From: Sediminicola sp. YIK13
GTDB taxonomy: Bacteria > Bacteroidota > Bacteroidia > Flavobacteriales > Flavobacteriaceae
Assembly: GCF_001430825.1 (NCBI RefSeq)
Contig: NZ_CP010535.1
Coordinates: 1,158,501 to 1,222,500, forward strand
DNA: 64,000 bases
Direction of reading: 5' to 3'
The notes beneath the pieces were generated by a model. That model saw only the letters and a list, made by a program, of their open reading frames with translations, had not been told where the DNA came from and did not search any database. Below are positions 1-10,625 of this stretch, in pieces (position 1 is the stretch's first letter; each line of letters begins with the position of its first letter). The position numbers and the translations under genes were made by a program.

Positions 1-1
1 A

Positions 2-307
2 ATGTTTGAGCCATTTCATGGATCGTATACACAAGTGCAAGGAAAAAATATTGCCAACCCTATTGCTTCAATTCTATCAGCAGCAATGCTATTGAACCAT
101 TTTGGTCTAAATGAAGAAGCACAGGCCATTATTGTTGCCGTGGATAAGGCCTTGAGAAAAAACATTTCCACCAAGGATATAAATCCAACCAGTACCTATG
201 GTACAAGTCAGGTAGGTGATTTTATTTCCCAAAATATCATTGATTCGGAAGAAGATCTCAATTTCAACTATGAAAATATTGGTCTTGGAAAGTCAACCAT
301 CATATAA
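2..307 (+). CDS. leuB: 3-isopropylmalate dehydrogenase, C-terminal part (5' end outside window)
   Basis: This is the last 101 residues of an isocitrate/isopropylmalate dehydrogenase family protein. FEPFHGS followed by GKNIANPIASILSAAMLL is the family segment that contributes to NAD and substrate binding, and TSTYGTSQVGDFI is the usual LeuB C-terminal stretch (T-x-GT-x-x-V/I-GD). LeuB oxidises and decarboxylates 3-isopropylmalate in leucine synthesis in the cytoplasm. The ATG at base 2 is internal; the real start lies upstream of the window. A bidirectional hairpin follows the stop. The leucine assignment over isocitrate dehydrogenase rests on the short tail and on family resemblance. Confidence 0.85.
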   Translation: MFEPFHGSYTQVQGKNIANPIASILSAAMLLNHFGLNEEAQAIIVAVDKALRKNISTKDINPTSTYGTSQVGDFISQNIIDSEEDLNFNYENIGLGKSTII

Positions 308-327
308 ATTAGGTAGGAGAATTCAAT

Positions 328-362
328 AAAAAAGCCTTTTCAATTTTGAAAAGGCTTTTTTT
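328..362. terminator. Bidirectional rho-independent terminator between leuB and a TlpA-like gene
   Basis: An almost perfect inverted repeat around AAAAGCCTTTTC and its complement has a very small loop. It carries an A-run on the left and a T-run on the right, so it can stop transcription from both convergent genes. Confidence 0.85.
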
Positions 363-1585
363 TATTCCTCCATGAGACTTCCAACAAATTCTCGGAAATC
401 ATTGTCAAATTTATCGTACTTTTCTCCTGTTGCAGGGCCATTAAACCCTGTACTTATCTTTCTTACCGCTCCCGTTTTATCCAAAAAGATCGTTGTAGGA
501 TAGGATAGGATGTGATTTAACATAGGTAGTTTCTCTTGGGCCAAATCCTTGTCCGATGACCCGTATTGAGCCAGGAGGATGGGATAGGTTATTCCTATTC
601 GTTCTTTCAATCTGTTAATTGCCTTAAATGCAGCTTCTTGTGTTTTTGCATATTCAAAGGAGAGTGCCACTACTTGCAAGTCCTCTTTTTCCTGTTCCTT
701 TAAGTAATTTACCAGGTATTTTGTTTCGTCCAAACAATTCGGACACCACGTCCCCATGATCTGCACAATCACAACTTTATCTTTGAACAAATTATCATCC
801 AAAGAAACTAGGTTTCCACTGGAATCTGGAAACGCAAAAGAAAGCTTTTCAAATCCTTCTTTTATAAAGGTCAAGGAATCCTCATCTGGTAATTCATAAG
901 CGTCATTTCTATGCGCTACAAAAGGCTCCTTAAAATGCTTTCCGGAATAAAAGGTGCCATTAAGGGTACTATCTGTAACCTTGGCCTTAAATAAAAATAC
1001 ATGGGCACCATCAAAGGTTGATAATTTTAGAGAATCCCCATCCACAACCCCTTCCAAAAAACGGTAATCTCCAGTGGTAGTCCTAAACGTGCCTACTACC
1101 CTATCATCCTTTTGGGTGAACATGCCTTTACCCATATAACTATCAGCTGTATTTGGACTAAACTCTGTTTCCCAAATACCACTTACATTTTGTGCTGAAG
1201 ATGCATTAACATCAAATCTTTTCTCAATGCCATAGGTGGCCTTGAACGAAACACTGCGATCCATGCTTTCCTGTATAAAGTCGCCAACAATTTCAGAATC
1301 TGAAAACACGCCACTGATATAACCTTCAAAAGCAGGCATCTTTATCATTATAGAATCCTTATTCGTACTAATTTCATCTATGTACAAAATTTCATCCGCG
1401 TTATATGATTCCATCACGTAGTTCCCTTCGGCTGTCTTACTAATATTAAAATTAAATGGAAGTGTTTGATTGTCCATCAATTTCATTTCCCCCAACCAAA
1501 TACCTTCTTTTAGGGAGGGAGTTTCTGCTTCTTTGCAAGAGGTAAGCAATAAAAATATCGCAAATAGAAAAGTTATCTTTCTCAT
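362..1585 (-). CDS. TlpA/ResA-type thiol-disulfide oxidoreductase lipoprotein
   Basis: A 407-residue protein starting with a lipoprotein signal peptide (MRKITFLFAIFLLLTSC, lipobox LTSC), so it is probably anchored in the cell envelope facing the periplasm. The N-terminal two thirds is a beta-rich region of the kind found ahead of many Bacteroidota TlpA proteins. The C-terminal thioredoxin-like domain carries GTWCPNC, with redox cysteines C281 and C284, followed by a typical TlpA pattern including a YPTTIFLDKTG segment. It probably reduces or isomerises disulfides of exported proteins or cytochromes; the substrate cannot be inferred. The ATG at 1585 is the natural start and a TATATTTG box lies about 35 bases upstream. 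Confidence 0.85.
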   Translation of the reverse strand: MRKITFLFAIFLLLTSCKEAETPSLKEGIWLGEMKLMDNQTLPFNFNISKTAEGNYVMESYNADEILYIDEISTNKDSIMIKMPAFEGYISGVFSDSEIVGDFIQESMDRSVSFKATYGIEKRFDVNASSAQNVSGIWETEFSPNTADSYMGKGMFTQKDDRVVGTFRTTTGDYRFLEGVVDGDSLKLSTFDGAHVFLFKAKVTDSTLNGTFYSGKHFKEPFVAHRNDAYELPDEDSLTFIKEGFEKLSFAFPDSSGNLVSLDDNLFKDKVVIVQIMGTWCPNCLDETKYLVNYLKEQEKEDLQVVALSFEYAKTQEAAFKAINRLKERIGITYPILLAQYGSSDKDLAQEKLPMLNHILSYPTTIFLDKTGAVRKISTGFNGPATGEKYDKFDNDFREFVGSLMEE

Positions 1586-1619
1586 AAGTGTAAGCTATTG
1601 TTTGAATGTCGAATTAAGG

Positions 1620-1627
1620 CAAATATA
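1620..1627 (-). promoter_or_regulatory. Putative -7 promoter element for the TlpA-like gene
   Basis: On the minus strand this reads TATATTTG, a full match to the Bacteroidota -7 consensus TAnnTTTG, 34 bases before the ATG at 1585. A TTG-like -33 element is only found about 25 bases further upstream, longer than the usual 19-21, so the call is tentative. Confidence 0.4.
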
Positions 1628-1666
1628 CTTACAATAAAAAATAAAAGGATTTCAATTGAATACCTA

Positions 1667-1697
1667 TTGAATGTCTTCCTGCATTGTTTTATCTTTG
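1667..1697 (+). promoter_or_regulatory. Putative housekeeping-sigma promoter of pheT
   Basis: TTG at 1667-1669 and TATCTTTG at 1690-1697 are separated by 20 bases, matching the Bacteroidota primary sigma consensus TTTG/TTG-N19-21-TAnnTTTG. The start of transcription would be near 1703, leaving a leader of about 170 bases before pheT. Confidence 0.6.
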
Positions 1698-1876
1698 GGC
1701 ACTTAAATAATCAGTATTAAATGGGGTTCTAGAAGAGATAAAAGCTCCAATAATGCTATAATCAAAAGTTTATATAGCTGATTATTCCAAAACCAAGATT
1801 AGAATCCCCTGTTTGATCAAGTGGATATAGCGATGGCGGTTCAACTGGATCACAGACAAAATAAAATATAGTATCA

Positions 1877-4303
1877 ATGAAAATATCTTACAACTGGTTA
1901 AAGCAGTTCATTAAAATTGATTGGGATTCCCAAAAGACAGGAGAACTTTTAACCGATTTAGGATTGGAAGTAGAGGGGATTACAGCTTTTGAATCGGTCA
2001 AAGGTGGCCTAAAGGGAATTGTCGTTGGAGAGGTTCTCACATGTGTAAAACATCCCAATGCAGATAAGTTAAAATTGACCACCGTGAACATTGGTACCGA
2101 AACGCCGTTACAAATTGTTTGTGGTGCACCCAATGTGGCTGCTGGTCAAAAGGTGCCTGTTGCCACTATTGGCACTACCCTCTACACGCAAGAAGGTGAG
2201 GCCTGGACCATAAAAAAAGGGAAGATTCGCGGAGAGGAAAGCCATGGTATGATCTGTGCGGAAGATGAACTTGGGTTGGGCAAGGGTCATGATGGTATTA
2301 TGGTCTTGGACAATAGCTTAGTTCCTGGTACTCCCTGTGCAAAGGTTTTTAAAATTGAGCACGATGAAGTATTCGAGATTGGCCTTACACCAAACCGTGC
2401 TGATGCTATGAGCCATTTTGGGGTAGCCAGAGACCTTAAAGCCGGCTTAAAGCAAAGAGATATTCAGAAAGAATTGATAACCCCTTCCGTCAGTAATTTT
2501 ACTGTAGAGAATAGGTCCCTTAAAATTGATGTGGCCGTAGAAAAAAGTGAACTTGCTCCCAGATATTGTGGATTGACAATAAGTAACCTAATTGTACAAC
2601 CTTCGCCAGACTGGTTGAAAAACAGGCTAAAAGCCATAGGAATTACCCCAAAGAACAACATTGTGGATGCCACTAACTATGTGTTGCACGAATTGGGACA
2701 ACCGTTACATGCCTTTGATGCCGCAAAAATTAAAGGGCAAAAAATAATCGTAAAAACCCTTCCTAAAGGATCCAAGTTCACCACATTGGATGGGCTTGAA
2801 AGAGAACTGCACGAAGAAGACCTAATGATCTGTGACGCGGAAAAACCTTTGTGCATAGCAGGTGTTTTCGGGGGAGAGAACTCAGGAGTTACAGAATATA
2901 CCACTTCCATTTTCTTGGAAAGTGCTTATTTCAATCCAGTTTCAGTACGAAAAACGGCAAAAAGACATGCTTTAAGTACAGATGCCTCCTTTAGATTTGA
3001 AAGGGGAATAGATATCAACAACGTGGAATACAGCCTCATGCGTGCTGCATTATTGATCAAGGAAATTGCCGGAGGAGACATTACTTCCGATGTGGCCGAC
3101 TTCTATCCTAAAAAGAAAGACGATTACCAGGTGTTTTTGACCTACGATAAGATCAACAAGCTTATAGGTCAAGAAATTCCGGAAGACACCATAAAATCTA
3201 TCATGGCGTCCCTGGATATTAAAGTAAAAAATGTATCCGAATCAGGAATGGGTCTGGCAATACCATTTTATAGAGTGGATGTGCAAAGAGAAGTAGATGT
3301 TATAGAGGAAATATTACGTGTATTCGGCTACAACAATATCAATTCAAAAGAAAAGTTGAATGCCTCCATTGCTTCTACTTCAAAATTTGAGGATTACAAG
3401 CTACAAAACTTAATTGGGGACCAATTATCCTCGCAGGGTTTTTATGAAATATTGGCCAATAGCTTAACCACACCAGATTATATTGCATTGTCCTCGGATC
3501 ATGAAAAGGAAGAGGCAGTAAAGATCATGAACCCACTTAGTACAGACCTGTCTATTATGAGAATGTCTATGCTATTTCCTGGATTGGAAGCTATCTCTTA
3601 CAACAGTAATAGAAAAAAGCAACACATCAAATTCTTTGAATTCGGAAAGACTTACCATCAAAAGCAGACGGAAAGAATAGAGAACAAGCATCTGAGTTTA
3701 CTGCTTACAGGTAACAAAACAGAAGAGAACTGGAGTCTACCAACCCAACCTTGCAATTTTTATTTCTTGAAAGCTACGGTGGAAAACATTCTACATCGTT
3801 TGGGTATATCGGACACCAATTCCTTACCAACACAAAGCGATGTATTTTCTGAAGGCCTCTCTTTAAACGCACAGGAAAATGTGCTCGTTAATTTTGGAGT
3901 CGTAAAAAAATCAATAACCAAACATTTCGATATAAAACAAGAGGTCCTTTATGCGGATTTTGAATGGTCAACTATTTTAAAATTGGTGCCTTCAAAAAGT
4001 ATTCAATTTAAGGACATCCCAAAGTATCCAGAGGTAAAAAGAGATTTTGCCCTATTACTGGATAATAAGGTTAGTTTTAAAGAGGTACACGACCTCGCTT
4101 TTGAAACAGAGAAAAAATTGCTCAAAAACATCAACCTGTTTGATGTATATACCGGAAAAAACCTACCAGAAGGTAAAAAGTCGTATGCTGTATCCTTCAC
4201 CATACAGGATACAAAAAATACATTAACAGATAAACAGATAGACAAAATAATGTCGAAGCTTCAAACCAATTACGAAAAGAAGTTGGGAGCGGAATTGAGG
4301 TAA
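1877..4303 (+). CDS. pheT: Phenylalanine--tRNA ligase beta subunit
   Basis: An 808-residue full-length PheT. It opens with MKISYNWLKQFIKIDW, then an EMAP/OB-type tRNA-binding domain near residues 40-150 (VVGEVLTCVKHPNADKLKL). The B3/B4 editing domain, the B5 domain and the catalytic-core-like domain follow, and a C-terminal ferredoxin-fold anticodon-binding domain (from about residue 715, KYPEVKRDFALLL) ends the protein. With PheS it forms the alpha2-beta2 enzyme charging tRNA-Phe and hydrolysing mischarged Tyr-tRNA. No pheS is in the window, so the subunits are unlinked here. It has its own promoter, a leader of about 170 bases and a strong terminator, and looks monocistronic. Confidence 0.98.
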   Translation: MKISYNWLKQFIKIDWDSQKTGELLTDLGLEVEGITAFESVKGGLKGIVVGEVLTCVKHPNADKLKLTTVNIGTETPLQIVCGAPNVAAGQKVPVATIGTTLYTQEGEAWTIKKGKIRGEESHGMICAEDELGLGKGHDGIMVLDNSLVPGTPCAKVFKIEHDEVFEIGLTPNRADAMSHFGVARDLKAGLKQRDIQKELITPSVSNFTVENRSLKIDVAVEKSELAPRYCGLTISNLIVQPSPDWLKNRLKAIGITPKNNIVDATNYVLHELGQPLHAFDAAKIKGQKIIVKTLPKGSKFTTLDGLERELHEEDLMICDAEKPLCIAGVFGGENSGVTEYTTSIFLESAYFNPVSVRKTAKRHALSTDASFRFERGIDINNVEYSLMRAALLIKEIAGGDITSDVADFYPKKKDDYQVFLTYDKINKLIGQEIPEDTIKSIMASLDIKVKNVSESGMGLAIPFYRVDVQREVDVIEEILRVFGYNNINSKEKLNASIASTSKFEDYKLQNLIGDQLSSQGFYEILANSLTTPDYIALSSDHEKEEAVKIMNPLSTDLSIMRMSMLFPGLEAISYNSNRKKQHIKFFEFGKTYHQKQTERIENKHLSLLLTGNKTEENWSLPTQPCNFYFLKATVENILHRLGISDTNSLPTQSDVFSEGLSLNAQENVLVNFGVVKKSITKHFDIKQEVLYADFEWSTILKLVPSKSIQFKDIPKYPEVKRDFALLLDNKVSFKEVHDLAFETEKKLLKNINLFDVYTGKNLPEGKKSYAVSFTIQDTKNTLTDKQIDKIMSKLQTNYEKKLGAELR

Positions 4304-4340
4304 CAAAAAAAAGGCTGGAATAATTTCCAGCCTTTTTTTA
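4304..4340. terminator. Bidirectional terminator after pheT
   Basis: The stem AAAGGCTGGAA / TTCCAGCCTTT has a four-base loop and is flanked by an A-run and a T-run. It lies between pheT and the convergent fasciclin gene. Confidence 0.85.
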
Positions 4341-4358
4341 TGATAAGTCTTTTCTCGA

Positions 4359-4925
4359 TTACATTTCCGAAGAAGGTAGCAATACAGTGTCTATCACATG
4401 AATAACTCCATTAGATTGATTTACGTTTGCAATGGTAACCTTTGCCATTGAGCCATTAGCGTCAGAAATTATAATATTTTTCCCTTTTTTCATGGCATAG
4501 ACTTCCTGACCATTTACTGTCTTTAAGGTAGCTTTTCCTTTACTCATTCTTATTGCGTTCAAAATATCCTTTGAATTCAATTTTCCTGCGATTACATGAT
4601 ACGTCAATACTCCTTGTAGAGCGGCTTTGTTCTCCATCATCAACAAATTATCAACTGTTCCCATGGGCAGTTTGTCAAATGCGGCATTTACAGGGGCAAA
4701 AACGGTAAACGGACCTTCAGATTGTAAGGTAGCAACAAGATCTGCGGCTTTAACAGCAGCTACCAAGGTGGTATGATCTTTAGAATTTACAGCATTCTCG
4801 ACAATATTTTTCGTTGGGAACATTTCAGCCCCTCCGACCATTTTTGTTTGTTGTGCCATTGCTGGTACTACCATTACTACCAATAAAATACTTAATACAG
4901 AATTCTTGATGCTTGAAATTTTCAT
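4359..4925 (-). CDS. Secreted fasciclin (FAS1) domain protein
   Basis: I place the start at the ATG at 4925, giving 188 residues with a clean signal peptide (MKISSIKNSVLSILL...PAMAQ); an extension to 4952 would only add residues in front of it. The mature protein is a single FAS1 domain with its two hallmark segments, H1 (GPFTVFAPVNAAFDKLP) and H2-like (GVIHVIDTVLLPS), plus the YHVIAG motif. Such domains mediate adhesion or protein binding at the surface; the ligand is unknown. The next gene on the same strand (5042-5614) is a diverged second copy, so the pair probably arose by tandem duplication. Confidence 0.9.
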   Translation of the reverse strand: MKISSIKNSVLSILLVVMVVPAMAQQTKMVGGAEMFPTKNIVENAVNSKDHTTLVAAVKAADLVATLQSEGPFTVFAPVNAAFDKLPMGTVDNLLMMENKAALQGVLTYHVIAGKLNSKDILNAIRMSKGKATLKTVNGQEVYAMKKGKNIIISDANGSMAKVTIANVNQSNGVIHVIDTVLLPSSEM

Positions 4926-5041
4926 AATACTTATTTTTAAGTTCAACAGCACTTACGCAAATAAGTTCATTGGGGTTTTAAAAAATAACCATAAAATGAA
5001 AAAGGCAATAAGTCGGTAGAAAATATTTTGACCCTAAGCCC

Positions 5042-5614
5042 TTAGAGAAGATTGTACTTTTGAGGTAAAATAACGCTGTCAATCACATGTATTACCCCAT
5101 TGCATTGATTGGCATCAGCAGTGGTTATTCGTGCGGTATTTCCATAACTATCCGTCAATACAATATCAATGCCACTCATAGTAGCCGTGATCTTGTTTCC
5201 CTGCACTGTTGTAAGAGTTGTTGTCCCATTTCCCCTGGACATAGCCCGAAGTAATTTGGCAGCCGTGATGTTACCCGCAACGATATGGTAATTTAAAAGT
5301 GACCTTACCTTATTTTTATTTTCTGGCTTTAGCAAAATAGCGATCTCTGAGGAGGTAAATTTATCAAAGGCAAGATCTGAAGGGGCAAAAACTGTAAAAG
5401 GGCCATCCTTGTCCAGCACCTCGGCCATATCTGATGCATTAATTGCAGCCAACAGCACATTAAGTTTACCCGAATCTTCCGTATTTTGAACTATAGATTT
5501 ATTGGGATCCATCGTAATACGACCATATTTCAAATTCTTATTGCTGTTTTGGGCAAAAGAAGAAAAGCAACATAAGCCCAACACAAAAACAAAAAGGTTA
5601 AAAGAAAATTTCAT
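5042..5614 (-). CDS. Secreted fasciclin (FAS1) domain protein, second copy
   Basis: A 190-residue protein with signal peptide MKFSFNLFVFVLGLCCFSSFAQ and one FAS1 domain (GPFTVFAPSDLAFDKF, YHIVAGNITAAKL, CNGVIHVIDSVILP). The ATG at 5614 is preferred over a TTG three codons upstream because it opens directly on the signal peptide. It lies about 116 bases upstream of the other fasciclin gene on the same strand; the two share layout and motifs but differ at many positions. It is a surface or periplasmic protein of unknown binding partner. The upstream gap (5615-5783) shows no promoter I can defend. Confidence 0.88.
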   Translation of the reverse strand: MKFSFNLFVFVLGLCCFSSFAQNSNKNLKYGRITMDPNKSIVQNTEDSGKLNVLLAAINASDMAEVLDKDGPFTVFAPSDLAFDKFTSSEIAILLKPENKNKVRSLLNYHIVAGNITAAKLLRAMSRGNGTTTLTTVQGNKITATMSGIDIVLTDSYGNTARITTADANQCNGVIHVIDSVILPQKYNLL

Positions 5615-5760
5615 ACTTAGCAAACGGGTAACGAGTTTAATTATCGATGAAGTGTATCAAAAGTTCGACAATATACAATTATTCCCCTTTCAATTTTCGC
5701 TGCTTAAATCAAATAAATGTATTTAACATTATTTTAACATTTAATTTAAGGCCGTACTGA

Positions 5761-5791
5761 TGTGAAAAAAAACTCTAATTCCCTAACTTTG
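5761..5791 (+). promoter_or_regulatory. Putative promoter of the orphan membrane protein gene
   Basis: TAACTTTG at 5784-5791 fully matches TAnnTTTG. TGTG at 5761-5764 sits 19 bases upstream as a one-mismatch -33 element. Transcription would begin about 20 bases before the ATG at 5817. Confidence 0.5.
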
Positions 5792-5816
5792 ATATCGTTG
5801 CTAAAAAAAAAAGAAA

Positions 5817-6533
5817 ATGATAAAGAAAACCAACATCGAAGAAAAACTTCTTCAAGTAAAGGAAAGGAGATCCGATCCTCAAAAAATCATCCAAGATGTC
5901 TATCAAATATTAAATAATTCAACAAGTATTGATCTCAGGATTGAAAAAAATCTTGGAAGTTCACCATCACAAGTTGAAAACGCATTTTGTTTTGATAAAT
6001 TAAAAACCGCTAACATCTATCATATAGATCAAATAAAACAGATATGTATTGACTATAGATTACGGTTTTTGGATTCTAAATATTTCAAAGGAGACATCCC
6101 AAAGGAAGCCATCGATAAAATTAAAAATTTAGAAAAGGATCATGATCTTGATCTAAAAGGATTTAAAATAGTGGCTCCTTCAAAATTGTTTAAATTAAAG
6201 GACAAGGATGATCCGTTATTGTTTGCTCCAATTGGAAATGATTATTATTATTTAATCCATAAATGGGGCAATGACCTGCACCCTTTAAGAAGACTATTTG
6301 CATGGCCATTTAAAAGTATTGTAAACCTTGCCCTAGTAGTGCTTCTAGGCAGTTATCTTTTAACGTTACTTGTCCCATCTGGTCTATTTTCAAAAAGCAA
6401 TACTAGTGCAGAATTTTGGATCATCTTTTTCTTTATGTTCAAAAGCTCCGCCTCAGTAATTATTTTTTATGGGTTTGCCTTGGGCAAAAACTTTAATCCA
6501 GGAATTTGGAACAGTAAATATTTTAATACATAA
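5817..6533 (+). CDS. Orphan membrane protein with cytoplasmic-looking N-terminal domain
   Basis: A 238-residue protein I do not recognise. Residues 1 to about 155 are hydrophilic, lysine-rich and lack a signal peptide. They include a stretch around KTANIYHIDQIKQICIDYRLRFLDSKYFKG and a SKLFKLKDKDDPLLFAPIG-like segment. Two hydrophobic segments follow near residues 164-184 and 200-223. This suggests a soluble domain tethered to the inner membrane by a helical hairpin. It has its own promoter and terminator and no functional partner nearby. Codon use looks like that of its neighbours, so there is no sign of recent transfer. Confidence 0.75.
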   Translation: MIKKTNIEEKLLQVKERRSDPQKIIQDVYQILNNSTSIDLRIEKNLGSSPSQVENAFCFDKLKTANIYHIDQIKQICIDYRLRFLDSKYFKGDIPKEAIDKIKNLEKDHDLDLKGFKIVAPSKLFKLKDKDDPLLFAPIGNDYYYLIHKWGNDLHPLRRLFAWPFKSIVNLALVVLLGSYLLTLLVPSGLFSKSNTSAEFWIIFFFMFKSSASVIIFYGFALGKNFNPGIWNSKYFNT

Positions 6534-6559
6534 AACTATAGAGAGTTCATTAAATACAT

Positions 6560-6590
6560 AAAGCCCCTCAATTGAGGGGCTTTATTTTTA
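6560..6590. terminator. Bidirectional terminator
   Basis: The stem AAAGCCCCTCAA / TTGAGGGGCTTT is followed by a T-rich tract. It separates the orphan membrane protein gene from the convergent ABC-F gene. Confidence 0.85.
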
Positions 6591-6629
6591 TTATGAGTAC
6601 GTATTCTGTTTTCGAATCAATCAAAGGTA

Positions 6630-8357
<1,728 letters not shown>

Positions 8358-8429
8358 TTAACTTGCAATTAACAACATATGCCCAAGCTCTTTAGTAGAT
8401 TTGAAGACACTAAGGTCATATTTGCCTAT

Positions 8430-9812
8430 ATGAGGAAAATTACTTTTTATCTATTTGCAGTTATTTTGGTTGGTTGTCAGGTTGACAAAAAAAGCGCTCA
8501 GTCGGCCTCTTTTTCTGGTGAGATCGTCAACCCAACTAATAATTACGTTGTTCTTTACAAGGATGAAGTCATTATTGATTCTGCCAAGCTGGATGAAAAC
8601 AACAGGTTTTCTTTAAAATTGGATTCCATACAAGAAGGATTGTACCATTTTGACCACCATCCAGAGCTTCAATATGTTTATTTGGAAAAAGGAGACAGTT
8701 TAACCATTCGCCTCAACACCTCTGATTTTGACGAATCTTTGGTATTTTCCGGCACAGGGGAAGGAATAAACAATTTTCTTTTGGAAATGTTCCTTACTTA
8801 CGAAGAAGAGGAGCCAACGATCAATAATTTTTATGAGTTGGAACCAGAAGCCTTCAGTAATAAAATAGACTCCCTGAGACAATCCAAATTTCAACTCTTA
8901 ACGGAATTGGAGAACGATATAGCTTTATCTGAAAAGGCCATGGAAATAGCAAGAGCCAACATTGATTATACCTATTACGCCTACTACGAGAAATATCCCT
9001 TCAAACATAGAAGAAAATTAGGTGAAAAATCTATTCACGAGCTCAGTAATAATTTTTACAGGTATCGAAAGAATATTGATTACAACAATACCAACCTTAC
9101 CTATTTTAGACCCTATTACAATTACATGATATACAATATAGGCAACATGTCCTATATGGATTGTGCTGAAGAATGCAAACATGGACAGGGAAAGACAAAA
9201 AGTCCACTTCATTATAATCTACATAAGTTAAAACTTATAGATAGCTTGGTTAAAGAGAACAGCTTAAGGGACAATTTATTCCGAAATGTGGCAATGGATT
9301 ATTTATTGAAAGTCCATGACAACAAGGAAAATAATAATTTTTTCATTGAGGATTTCCACAAAAGATCTGGCAACAACAAACATATTGAGGAAATTGATGG
9401 GCTTTACAGAGGCATTCAGAATATTCAACCAGGTAATCAAATTCCCGATTTAGAACTTTGGAATACCGATGGAGAAAAGGTATCTCTCAGAGAATTGACC
9501 AACAGTAAAAATGTCGTATTGTATTTTTGGACAGGAACCCAAAAAAGGCAGTTTGAAAATATCAATAGAAAAATACAGGAACTTCAGGCCAAAAACAAGG
9601 ATGTGAGGTATATAGGTGTCAACTATAAGACTGAGCAACCACAATGGATGGGCATAATTGAAAATTATAGGTTGGATAAAAATTTACAATTTAGGTCCGA
9701 TAATTTTGAGCAGCTTACAAATGCCTTGATCATATATCCATTAAACAAGTGCATTACCATGAAAGATGGTGCCATTGTTGATGCATTTGATAATTTGTAC
9801 TCCCTTAAATAA
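8430..9812 (+). CDS. Thioredoxin-fold lipoprotein lacking the CxxC motif
   Basis: 460 residues from the ATG at 8430, which gives a proper lipoprotein signal (MRKITFYLFAVILVGC); an upstream ATG at 8379 would bury it. The N-terminal region resembles the beta domain found ahead of TlpA-type proteins (FSGEIVNPTNNYVVLYKDEVIIDS). A helical middle region follows. The last 130 residues look like a thioredoxin/AhpC fold (GNQIPDLELWNTDGEKVSLREL, NVVLYFWTGT). At the redox position, residues 367-371 read WTGTQ instead of WCxxC, so no active-site cysteine pair exists. It is probably an envelope protein with a binding rather than redox role. It is not paired with another gene. Confidence 0.75.
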   Translation: MRKITFYLFAVILVGCQVDKKSAQSASFSGEIVNPTNNYVVLYKDEVIIDSAKLDENNRFSLKLDSIQEGLYHFDHHPELQYVYLEKGDSLTIRLNTSDFDESLVFSGTGEGINNFLLEMFLTYEEEEPTINNFYELEPEAFSNKIDSLRQSKFQLLTELENDIALSEKAMEIARANIDYTYYAYYEKYPFKHRRKLGEKSIHELSNNFYRYRKNIDYNNTNLTYFRPYYNYMIYNIGNMSYMDCAEECKHGQGKTKSPLHYNLHKLKLIDSLVKENSLRDNLFRNVAMDYLLKVHDNKENNNFFIEDFHKRSGNNKHIEEIDGLYRGIQNIQPGNQIPDLELWNTDGEKVSLRELTNSKNVVLYFWTGTQKRQFENINRKIQELQAKNKDVRYIGVNYKTEQPQWMGIIENYRLDKNLQFRSDNFEQLTNALIIYPLNKCITMKDGAIVDAFDNLYSLK

Positions 9813-9833
9813 CACGAACGAAAACATTTAATA

Positions 9834-9869
9834 AAAAAAGCCCTGTAGATGCAACTACAGGGCTTTTAT
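9834..9869. terminator. Bidirectional terminator
   Basis: The stem GCCCTGTAG / CTACAGGGC has a six-base loop and is flanked by A-run and T-rich tracts. It lies between the convergent thioredoxin-fold lipoprotein and fsa genes. Confidence 0.85.
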
Positions 9870-9892
9870 TTATTTTAAAAAATAGGTAATCC

Positions 9893-10546
9893 CTAGTTTC
9901 CTTTCTTATAGTCTTCCAGGAATTTTGCAAGACCTATATCTGTTAGAGGATGCTTTAAAAGCCCTTCTATGGCAGACAAGGGTCCCGTCATGACATCTGC
10001 CCCAAGTTTTGCACAATCTATAACGTGCATGGTATGCCTTACAGAAGCGGCCAATATTTCTGTGTCAAAACCATAATTATCATAAATAAGCCTGATCTCT
10101 GAGATAAGATTTAAACCATCAGTTGAAATATCATCCAATCTACCTATAAAAGGTGATACATAAGAAGCTCCAGCTTTTGCAGCCAATAGTGCTTGTCCGG
10201 CAGAAAATACCAATGTACAATTTGTGCGTATCCCCTTATCTGAGAAATATTTGATAGCCTTAATACCATCTTTGATCATAGGTACCTTAACAACGATTTG
10301 TTCGTGCAATTCGGCCAATTCCTCTCCTTCAGTGATCATTTCATCATATGTAGTGGCAATAACTTCTGCAGAAACATCTCCCTCTACTATATTACAAATA
10401 TCAACGTAGTGCTTTAAAATATTATTTCTCCCGGTGATACCCTCTTTGGCCATTAGAGATGGATTGGTTGTTACTCCATCCAAAACTCCGAGTTCCTGGG
10501 CTTCTTTTATTTGTTGAAGATTTGCTGTGTCTATAAAAAATTTCAT
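9893..10546 (-). CDS. fsa: Fructose-6-phosphate aldolase / small transaldolase
   Basis: A 217-residue TalC/Fsa-family protein, the short single-domain transaldolase type. It begins [16 protein letters not shown] and has the TTNPSL motif. The Schiff-base lysine is K87 in IVVKVPM, and [24 protein letters not shown] is the family phosphate-binding region. Members either cleave fructose-6-phosphate to dihydroxyacetone and glyceraldehyde-3-phosphate or act as transaldolases in the pentose phosphate pathway; sequence alone does not separate these. It lies downstream of the SDR gene on the same strand with a gap of about 80 bases. Confidence 0.92.
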   Translation of the reverse strand: MKFFIDTANLQQIKEAQELGVLDGVTTNPSLMAKEGITGRNNILKHYVDICNIVEGDVSAEVIATTYDEMITEGEELAELHEQIVVKVPMIKDGIKAIKYFSDKGIRTNCTLVFSAGQALLAAKAGASYVSPFIGRLDDISTDGLNLISEIRLIYDNYGFDTEILAASVRHTMHVIDCAKLGADVMTGPLSAIEGLLKHPLTDIGLAKFLEDYKKGN

Positions 10547-10625
10547 TTTGCTGACTTGATTTTAAAGGTTAGTAATAATGGAGCAAGATATAAGAACATA
10601 GGCTCCTTTTCAAATTAATACAAAA

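Noticed and set aside
1833-1871. Twelve-residue upstream reading frame just before pheT (and a two-codon frame at 1721 with one Phe codon)
   Set aside because: The longer frame has no Phe codons and the shorter is too small to mean anything; neither looks like an attenuator peptide.
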